A stretch of 64,000 nucleotides of DNA. Origin: Klebsiella africana (lineage in GTDB: Bacteria > Pseudomonadota > Gammaproteobacteria > Enterobacterales > Enterobacteriaceae). The stretch lies in contig NZ_CP084874.1 of NCBI RefSeq assembly GCF_020526085.1, forward strand, positions 4,526,001 to 4,590,000, in the 5' to 3' direction. Each line of letters begins with the position of its first letter. Position 1 is the first letter of the stretch. The notes beneath the pieces were generated by a model, which had not been told where the DNA came from, made no database searches, and worked only from the letters and a program-made list of their open reading frames with translations. The position numbers and the translations under genes were made by a program. Shown here one piece after another: positions 8,302 through 16,600 of this stretch.

Positions 8302-9375
8302 TTTTGGTTCCCTTTTTGTAATTTCACACCTGTTTTACCCGCTTGATCATTGAGGATCTCTGTCACCGCACTACCCGCGGTATTACCAGCAATACCAGGT
8401 ACTGGATTAATCGGCAGCGGTTTGGATATTCCCATCCCGACATCTGTCCAGATCCAGTCTTTCCATGGCTTCATTGGATTAAGGACTTTATCAAACGGCA
8501 ATTCAACTAGTTTACCTGCACCATAGCCCATCCCAGAGGCCAAACCATTAATTAAGCCACCTGTAAAAGGATTATCCCCTTTCAGATAGCTGGATGTTGC
8601 ACCACCTGCCGCATTCCAGCTCATTGTTCCCTTTAATCCTGTATTTCTGGTAAAAGCTCCAACATAAGTCGCAATGAGCACATCCGTTGGATTAACTTCT
8701 CCATTAATAAGATACTGAATACCAGCATTTGCCGTTCCGCCTATCGCGCCAGTAATCTGCATTCCTCCCGGCAGATAGATTAGCCCCGCTGAAGCCAACG
8801 CACCTGCATAAGCTTTATTTTCAGCAATTCCTCGCTGGCAGGCTTCACCAGACGGGTTATCTGCGCATGAGAGAACATCTGCGCCATGCTCTCTGGCTTT
8901 CTCACCCTGGCTCCATTCGTTCCCACCCATCAGGTTATTCTCCACCGCGTTCTTCCCGGCCTGCGCACCCGCCACCGCATCCGCGCTGCTGCCTCCGCTA
9001 AGCCCCCCCATCAGTCCCGCCGCCAGCGTACTCAGCGCGCTTATCGTCGACCTCTGCTCTTCCGACAGCTCTTCTGTCTTAACATCCGGATAATATTCCA
9101 CCGCTATCCAGCGCCCCAGCAGCTCGCCGCTCACCGCGCCTGCCGCTCCCGCCAGCGCGCTGTTATTTCCCGATGCCGCCGCTATCGCTCCCCACACCGC
9201 GTGCGCCATCGCATTGGCTTCCACATTCACCTTCCGTCGTCTGGCTGTGAATGATTTCCGCCACATACGGACTCACTGCGCCACTCGCCGCCTGCGCCAG
9301 GTTGCCCCCCGCCAGACCCTGCATCGCCGCCGTTACCGCCTGCGCCACCTTCTGGTACTTTCCGCCCGTATCGTA
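8298..9375 (-). pseudogene. Displaced CdiA C-terminal segment with complete toxin domain (module 4), frameshifted
   Basis: Reading down from 9375, it matches cdiA from YDTGGKYQKVAQAV through the pre-toxin region to the VENN motif (Val codon ends at 8945), then a distinct 215-residue toxin domain. Relative to cdiA, 14 bp are missing at about 9230, at CCGTCG repeats, so the upstream cdiA frame is out of phase with the VENN and toxin frame. The toxin domain has a Cys pair (LSCADN, GEACQRG), then a Gly/Ala-rich hydrophobic part (IQYLINGEVNPTDVLIAT, WNAAGGATSSYLKGD) homologous to the active cdiA toxin end, and ends GVKLQKGNQK. No secretion domain is attached, so it cannot be exported alone. It is a potential donor for recombination into cdiA. 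Confidence 0.8.
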
Positions 9376-9392
9376 TTTACCTTAACTTCAAC

Positions 9393-9623
9393 TTAAATAT
9401 TCCGATAGTAAAAAAACCACAGAATAAAACCTATTAATATTCCAGAAAGAGATACTTTAAAATATGTAAATAATTTACCAATAAAAAACGAGAGTATATT
9501 TTCCCCTCCGCCGATCCAGTAACCAAGCAAACTGAATGAAATTGTGATGATTAACAACATGCTAAAAATAGCAAAACATAGATAAAGTAACACAATGAAA
9601 GATCTACATCGGAAATTCATCAT
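9393..9623 (-). CDS. Orphan CDI immunity protein, two-helix membrane protein (module 3)
   Basis: 76 residues, two hydrophobic helices (about 8-34 and 56-72) and a polar link GGGENILSFFIGKLFTYFK, the same plan as the other three immunity proteins but the most divergent; it ends YYRNI, not NRNR. Codons are AT-rich compared with the GC-rich surrounding cdiA repeats, which suggests separate origin. Its ATG overlaps by ATGA the stop of a short toxin tail at 9620-9718. Inferred to protect against a toxin whose gene is now lost from this locus. Confidence 0.72.
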   Translation of the reverse strand: MMNFRCRSFIVLLYLCFAIFSMLLIITISFSLLGYWIGGGENILSFFIGKLFTYFKVSLSGILIGFILWFFYYRNI

Positions 9624-9863
9624 TGTTGCACCTCATTGTTTTTCAGAGCTTCATTCATCCTCTCTATAAATGCTCCGGAAGCAGCTGCATTCCCCGTATT
9701 ACCTAAGATCGAAGGTAATTTCCGTCACATGCGACTCGCCGCGCCGCTCACCGCCTGCGCCACCTTCTGGTACTTTCCGCCCGTATCGTAGTCCGCCGTC
9801 GCCGTTCGGCTCACCTGCGCGCTGATTTGCTCCTCGCTCGGATAGGTATTGCCTCCCGCTACC
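9620..9863 (-). pseudogene. cdiA fragment joined to an orphan toxin tail (module 3)
   Basis: From 9863 down to about 9740 the sequence matches cdiA (VAGGNTYPSEEQISAQ to KYQKVAQAV). It then diverges, meets a TGA at 9725-9727, and resumes in the same frame as a 32-codon tail (9620-9718) reading LPSILGNTGNAAASG and ending NNEVQQ. The tail resembles the last residues of the active toxin (PGTTGNITGSF) and of the module 4 toxin (PGIAGNTAGSAV). Thus almost the whole toxin domain has been deleted while the last codons next to the immunity gene were kept. Confidence 0.75.
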
Positions 9864-10110
9864 TATTACGATTTTTCTTGTAACCCTGGAAATAAATCCA
9901 ACAACAACCGACCGCGACAATTATTCCAGCAAATGTTGCAGCCTTACTATATTTGATTAAATCATCAATATGAATTTCAAATGGTACATCAAACATAACC
10001 CAGAAAAAAAACCTTACACCATAGAGCAATAGCACAACAAAAATATTCATTCCAAAAGCACATGATGCAAGAAGGTAAACAAAAACTGATAGCCATTTTT
10101 TTAAGGTCAT
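9859..10110 (-). CDS. Orphan CDI immunity protein, two-helix membrane protein (module 2)
   Basis: 83 residues with two hydrophobic helices (about 7-38 and 57-74) and the polar link DVPFEIHIDDLIKYSK. Closely related to the module 4 protein in the second half; both end QGYKKNRNR, and the first helix differs strongly. The ATG overlaps by ATGA the stop of a toxin tail at 10107-10199. The final Arg codon and TAG are contributed by duplicated cdiA sequence (GGTAGCGGGAGG). Inferred inner-membrane immunity protein without its toxin. Confidence 0.74.
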   Translation of the reverse strand: MTLKKWLSVFVYLLASCAFGMNIFVVLLLYGVRFFFWVMFDVPFEIHIDDLIKYSKAATFAGIIVAVGCCWIYFQGYKKNRNR

Positions 10111-10392
10111 TGTTTATTCCCCATCAATTTATTGGTATCAACTTTACCAGCCTGACCATTTATAACTTCAGTAGCTAAACTAGCGCCACCATTACCAAAT
10201 GCTCGGGCTGGCATTCCCTCCCGCTACCAGCTTCGCCCGCGCCGCCGGGTCGCTCTGCGCTGCCTGCGCGTTCAGCTTGCCCTGCGTCACCGCCACCCGG
10301 TTCTGCTCTTTCTCCTTATCACATAGCGGGCTCAGCGTCAGCGAACTGTCGCTGACGCTCCCGTTCGCCCCCATCAGAAGAAGCCTGCTCAT
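10107..10392 (-). pseudogene. Internally deleted cdiA fragment joined to an orphan toxin tail (module 2)
   Basis: From 10392 to about 10201 it matches cdiA (LLMGANGS.SDSSLT, LSP..DKEKEQNR, VTQGKLNAQAAQSDPAAR, KLVAGGN) but lacks three internal stretches: one of about 31 codons, one of about 18, and a few codons in the AAR repeat. The first two appear to be deletions at short repeats. The cdiA frame stops at TAA (10192-10194). In the +1 frame a 30-codon toxin tail (FGNGGASLATEVINGQAGK, ending MGNKQ) runs to TGA at 10107-10109 and overlaps the immunity gene start. Confidence 0.75.
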
Positions 10393-10416
10393 AATATTAT
10401 GAACAAGCTTCTTCTG
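10375..10416. repeat. 42-bp near-perfect palindrome after cdiI
   Basis: Two 21-base arms meeting without a loop at ATAAT/ATTAT, with two mismatches (C/T and C/T). It begins 8 bases past the cdiI stop, and its far edge coincides with the point where duplicated cdiA sequence starts. No T run follows on the minus strand, so it is not a standard intrinsic terminator. It may be a recombination scar or an RNA processing/stability stem. Confidence 0.7.
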
Positions 10417-10424
10417 AACGTGAA

Positions 10425-10679
10425 CTAGAATCCTTCAACCTTAAAAAGGCGCGAAAGAATAATTCCGATACCTAGTACCCCTCCTCCCACACTCCCGATT
10501 TTTATGCCTTGTAGGATATCATTCCATGACAATTGAAATTCATCACCCAGAATCCATAGCACTGTAACAAAAAAAATTTTTGCCAATAGCCCAGTAATAA
10601 TTACAGAGAACATACAGACAAAAAATATGCAAAAACTAGCGATCATTTTTCTTTTTAAAAGAAAGATTGAACTACTCAT
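10425..10679 (-). CDS. cdiI: CdiI immunity protein of the active CDI system
   Basis: 84 residues, directly downstream of cdiA with an ATGA overlap (10676-10679). Two hydrophobic segments (about 12-43 and 60-76) and a polar link DEFQLSWNDILQGIK place it in the inner membrane. It aligns in layout with the three orphan immunity proteins downstream (.F.L.W.D at the second helix). Inferred to neutralise the toxin carried by CdiA residues 2412-2630; a membrane-resident immunity protein suits a toxin acting on the membrane. Confidence 0.85.
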   Translation of the reverse strand: MSSSIFLLKRKMIASFCIFFVCMFSVIITGLLAKIFFVTVLWILGDEFQLSWNDILQGIKIGSVGGGVLGIGIILSRLFKVEGF

Positions 10680-13600
10680 TTCTTAACCTTATTGATAATT
10701 CCTTGAGTTTCAACACTGCCGTATTCTGTGCTAAAGGAACCAGTTATATTTCCTGTTGTTCCAGGAATTTTACTTGGCGACATTTCTTTCGATATTCCAA
10801 TCAGCCCTTTTATTTCCGTATATTTTAATCTAACGGGATCAAATTTGGGGTCCCATCCACCAGTTATCCATTTACCGATTGTATTTGCAGTAGGCTTCAC
10901 TACATAATGACCAACCCCATATCCTAATCCAGAGCCAACACTACTTGTTATAGCCCCAACCATGGGGTCATCTCCCTTAATATAACTTGATGTCGCTCCA
11001 CCTGCCGTATTCCATCCCACAGTTCCTAACCAACCAGTTTTTGAGGTTGCTGCTCCAACCCAAGTCGCTATCAACGCATCTGTGTAATTCACTTCACGAG
11101 TCGTGGCATATTGTATTGCAGTATTGGCTCCGCCACTGATGGCTGCTGTTATCAGAGCCCCCTTTGGCAATATACCTAACCCAACAGTACCTGCCAGATG
11201 GGCAGATACTACTGCATTCCCTTTTGCCACATCTTCAGCAAGTTTTCCTTTACAGTCTGTATCGCAGTCTGGCGTCTGGCTGAACCAGAACCCGAGGTTT
11301 GTTCCAGCGCTCGCTCCGAAAGCATTATTCTCCACCGCGTTCTTCCCGGCCTGCGCACCCGCCACCGCATCCGCGCTGCTGCCTCCGCTAAGACCCCCCA
11401 TCAGTCCCGCCGCCAGCGTACTCAGCGCGCTTATCGTCGACTTCTGCTCATCCGACAGCTCTTCTGTCTTAACATCCGGATAGTATTCCGCCGCTATCCA
11501 GCGCCCCAGCAGCTCGCCGCTCACCGCGCCCGCGGCTCCCGCCAGCGCGCTGTTATTTCCCGATGCCGCCGCTATCGCTCCCCACACCGCGTGCGCCATC
11601 GCATTGGCTTCCACATTCACCTTACCCGTCGCGCTGTCCGTCGTCTGGCTGTGAATGATTTCCGCCACATACGGACTCACTGCCCCGCTCGCCGCCTGCG
11701 CCAGGTTGCCACCCGCCAGACCCTGCATCGCCGCCGTTACCGCCTGCGCCACCTGCTGGTACTTTCCGCCCGTATCGTAGTCCGCCGTCGCTGTCCGGCT
11801 CACCTGCGCGCTGATTTGCTCCTCGCTCGGGCTGCCATTCCCTCCCGCTACCAGCTTCGCCCGCGCCGCTGCCCGCGCCGCCGGGTCGCTCTGCGCCGCC
11901 TGCGCGTTCAGCTTGCCCTGCGTCACCAGCACATCACTCACCTGGCGCCCGATTTCACCTATCTTCTGCGCCGTCGCCAGCCGGTTCTGCTCTTTCTCCT
12001 TATCAAATATCGGACTCAGCGTCTGGTTCGCATGCGCCGCATCCCGGCTTAACCCCGTCACGTCCTGCTGCTGATTCGCGCTGTCGCGGATAACGATACT
12101 GCCCTCGCTCACCGCCGCCCGCGTCAGCGAACTGTCGCTGCCGCTCCCGTTCGCCCCCATCAGCAGACCGCTGGCCGCATTCCCGAGGAACTGCCCCGCC
12201 ACGCTACCGCTCGTGCTCACCCCAGCGCTCTGCTGCTCCACGCTGTACTCGGCATAGTTTTTAATATCCCGGAAACCCAGCGTCCCGGTATCCAGCCGGT
12301 TCAGCTCCGCCGCCGCCGTGCTCGCCAGCACGCTGCCGTTCAGCTGCGTATGCCCGCCCACCTTCACATCAAAACCACCCTCGCCGGCAAAAATCCCTGT
12401 CTGCGCCTCCACCGACGCCCAGGTGCTGTGCATTTTGCTCTGGCTCAGGTTAAGAGACCCCGAACCGCCGCCCATGCTGCCGCTCGCCCCCACGCTGCCG
12501 CTACGCTGCTTCGAATCGTAGTTATCGCTGTCCTGCTCGCTGCTCAGCGTCAGGTTACGCCCGACGTCCATTGTCACCTGATGACCGCTCACCTGCGCCC
12601 CGGTCAGCGTCGTATCGCGACCGCTGACGATAGTCACCCGCTCACCGGCGCTGAGGGTCGTTTCGTTATGCGTCAGGCTGTTGCCCTTCTCATGGCCCTT
12701 CCCGGCGTTGGCGCTGGCGCTGACCGTCAGCCCGTTCGCGCCCTGACCGAAGTTAATACCGACGCCAAACGAACTCCCATGGCTCTCGTTTTTACCGCTC
12801 AGGGTGCTGGCGTTCTCCGCAGAGAATAAATTCACATCGCGCGCGGCATTGAGCAACGCGCTGCCGCCGGCCTGCAGCTGGCTGCCCTCAACGTTGATAT
12901 CCGTCTCCGTGGCGATAATGCTGAGATTGTTGCCGGCCATCAGGCTGCTGCCGCGGCTGGTGTTCTGCGTTTGTCGCTGAGTGGATTTCGAGGACTGGCT
13001 ACCCCAGGAAAGGTTGATCCCTATCATGCTCTCCGGACTGGAATCCGCAGTCTGCATCTGCGATGCCTGATACGCCTGTACGCCCGATAATGCCGACTGC
13101 AGCCCGCTCAGCGCGGCGAGACGGCCATTGCTCTCGGTGCTGGCCTGGTTGGCGCTGGAAACCGCAGTATTAATGGCGCTGCCCACCATCCCGGATAACG
13201 CCAGCGTCAGGCCGCTGGTTTTCTGCTCCACGGTATGGGTCTGGGTGCTCTGGTTTTCCGCTGCCAGAATATTCACGGTTTTACCGGTCAACGCCATATT
13301 GTTGCCGGCCACCAGGTCAGATCCCTGAACCGTCAATACATTACCGGCGCTCAGGCTCAAGTTGCCCTGTGAGCTTCCGACGGTACTGGCGGCGCTACTC
13401 AACGCCGTCGTTACGTCGGTGGCTTTCAGCGACGAACTGCCGACGCTGAAGCCGACGCCGCCGGTGCCGGAAAAGCCGCTATGTTTCTCTTTACGTAGAT
13501 GGTTTTCCTGGCGACTCTCCTCGGCGGTGGTGATGGTCAGGTTACGCCCCGCCACAAGATTGACGTCCTGGGTGCCGGCAACACTGCTGCCGGACACCAG

Positions 13601-16600
13601 CAGGTCGCGCCCGGCCTGCATCACAATACTGTCACCGCTAAAATTGCTGCCGATGGCGTTCTGCGCCCACACTTCATCGTGAGTGGTGAGCGAGCGGCGA
13701 GCCAGCAGGCCGCTGCTGCTTTGATGGCTGTTTTCCGTCAGGTGCCATGAGGACTCGCCGCTGCTGAGGTTAATATCATTGCCGGCGGCAACCGTCAGGC
13801 TGCTGGTCGCCGTCACGCTGGCGGCGCGGGCATTAATATCGTGGCCGGCGGACAGCGCCACCGCGCCGCCGTTAATTTGCGTGCCGATATCGCTACGCTG
13901 GGTCAAGGAACGATCGTTGCCTTTCCCCCAGCTTCCGCTTTCGCTATGGGTGGTGGCGAGCGTCTGCAGATTGAGATCGTTGCCGGCGATAATCTGCGTC
14001 TGGCTGCCCGCCGCGCTGTTACTCACCATGCTTGCCGTCAGATTAATGTTATGTAACGCCTGCAGCCCCAGCTGGCCGTTTTCATTCTGGACATAAATCC
14101 CCGCGGGCCGATCGAGGCTGATGTTACCCGGGCCGCCGCTGAGGGTGCTGGCGCTGTTGATATCACGCCCGGCTTGCGCGATCAGGCTATCGCCGCCCTG
14201 CAGCGTTCCGCCAATATTGTTGATATCAGTACGCGCGTTTAGCGTAAGCTGGTTGCCGCCGATATAGCCGCTGTTATGAATGTTTTCCGCGGTTAGCTGC
14301 GTCACGTCGCGGCTTTGGATGTGCCCGCTGTTGGTCACATCACGGCTCACGCTGAACGCCACGTTTTCACCGCCGAGCAACGCGCCGCTGCCATCGAGAT
14401 CGCCCGCTTTAACCCGCGCGTAAACCTGCGGCACCAGCACCTGCTGCACGGAGCCATCCGTTAGCGTGACCTCTCTGGCGACCAGCCAGACCATATCGCT
14501 GGTCAGCAGCGCCATCTGCGCTGGCGTCAGCGCCACCCCGACCGTCAGGTTGTACTGTTTGGCGAAGGCGACGCCCGCGTCCATCAGCGCCCGGTACTGC
14601 TCTTCATCGTTACTGTAGCCCTGCAGGTAGCGCCCGCCGCTCAGCTTAACGATCTGCTCACGCACCAGCCGCTGCTCGTAATAGCCGTCGCCAAGCCGCT
14701 TCATCGCCTGATCAACGCCCAGCTGATTTTGCATGTAGTCGCTGGCGAGCCACGCTTTACCGTTAGTAAAACGCGGATCGGTTTCCACCAGATAGCCTGC
14801 TTTAGCCTGCGGGTCGATCTGATACAGACTGCTGACAGGAAGCCGGGTATCCGGCGTGACGACGCGAATAACCGTTCCGTCAGCGTTAACCGGCGTCACT
14901 TCCACCAGCCGTCCGGCAGATATTTCGCCTGTTTCATCGGCGCGATCGCGCGGATTAATCACACCGCTATGGCCATCAATTTGGGTATTGCCCTGCCACT
15001 TCATGGTTTGCAGATCGATGGTATGAACCGTCGGCGTCGGTTCATATTCGCTGCTTTTTTTCCCCTGGCTGGTTTTGGTGCCGCCGAACGGGAGGCTGGT
15101 CTTTTTCTCATACCAACGGGTCTGGGTGCCGACGTCGGTGGTCACCCGCTTGCCGGTCGTGGCGACGTTGTTTAGTTCGCCAATCACGCCACCGAGCGCT
15201 CCTCCGGCGATAATCTGGCTATCGTAGTTATTCAGCTTATCACTGTTGATGATGAGCTGGCCGCCGGAGAGGATTTTGCCAGGATCGCTTTCCACCACCT
15301 GCGTTTCCACAACGGTACGCTGGTACTGGTATTCATAGAACTCATCGCCGCGGCTACCGTCCGGCATGATGGCGTCGTGAACGCCGTATTTGTTTTTATA
15401 GCTGGTATCGACCAGCGACCAGTCGAAGCGCTGTACCGATCCTTTCAGCGCCGCCTCATGGCGCCATGACTGCTCGACCATCACATCTTTCGTCACCAGA
15501 TGGTCGTTGTAGTTATTGATTTGTTGGATATCGAGCGCCATATCGCCGGCGGACTCAAGCGTTGCGCTGTGGTTATTAAACACTCCCGCCCGGCCGCTGA
15601 GCGAACCGTCTTCGGCAAGCTGGCCGCCAATGGCGAGCGTACCGTCGCTGTAGATCAGCGCGTGATCCTGGTTATTGAGCGTGCCGACGCCCATTGCCAG
15701 CGATGCCCGTGCGGCAATCGTCGCTGCCACGCCGTTCTCCGCGGCGTTTGTCAGCGTTGCCGCCTGCAGCGCGACGGCATCGCCGTACAGGCGCCCGCTG
15801 CCGATATTGGTTAACGTCGTGGCGACAATATGGGTTAAGCCACCGTCAATCAGCCCCCGATTGACCAGCTCGCCGTTGACCGTCAAATGGTTCTCGCCAG
15901 CGCTGATTTCGCCTTCCTGACGGTTATCCAGCTTTGCCGCATAGAGATTGAGCGCCCGGCCGGCGCTGATAACCCCCTGATTAATCAGCCCCAGTCCGGA
16001 GAGATTCCACTGCAGGTTGCCGTTGGCGATGACCCTCCCGGCGTTATGAAACGCCTGACGCAACGTAAGCGACATATCGCCCTGAGAGAGCACCTCGCCA
16101 TCGCCGCTGAGGGAATCGGCATCGAGGCTAAGTTTGCTCGCGGCAAGTAACGTCCCGCCCGTATTAGCCAGCGCCAGGTTGACGCCTGCTATTTCCAGAG
16201 CGGCGGCGGAGACGATCTGCCCCTGTTGGTTATCCAGCCCCCGATTGTGAATGGTGATGTTGAGATTACCGCCGGACTGCAGTTCTCCCTGCCGGTTATA
16301 AACGGTGGCGCTCTGAATACCCAGGGCATCAAAGGCGGTAATTGTGCCCTGCTGGTTATCCAGCAAACCGCTCGTCGTCAGGTTGACGCTGCCCCGCTGC
16401 GCCGTGCCTATCTGCCCGTGACGATTATTAAGATTTTCAGCCTGTAGTTGGATATCGCCGCTGGCGATGATATTCCCCTGCGAGTTATCCACCCCATGGC
16501 GCGCAGTGAGCTGAATGTCGCCCTGCGCCGCGCTGATTTTTCCGCCATGGTTGGTCAGATTGTCGGCGTCAAGCTTGATATCGCCATTTGCGGCAAGCAC

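Noticed and set aside
9163-9348. 61-codon frame MAQAVTAAMQGL as a separate gene
   Set aside because: It is the cdiA frame of module 4 before the 14-bp deletion, then out-of-frame reading; treated as part of the pseudogene.
7957-10392. Could the repeated GC-rich blocks be a CRISPR array or insertion sequences?
   Set aside because: Blocks differ in length, match coding parts of cdiA, and have no regular spacers, transposase or terminal inverted repeats.
11198-12052. 284-codon plus-strand frame inside cdiA, and many similar ones to 17800
   Set aside because: Arg/Ser/Pro-rich shadows of the GC-rich FHA repeats; cdiA itself is open for 2630 codons.
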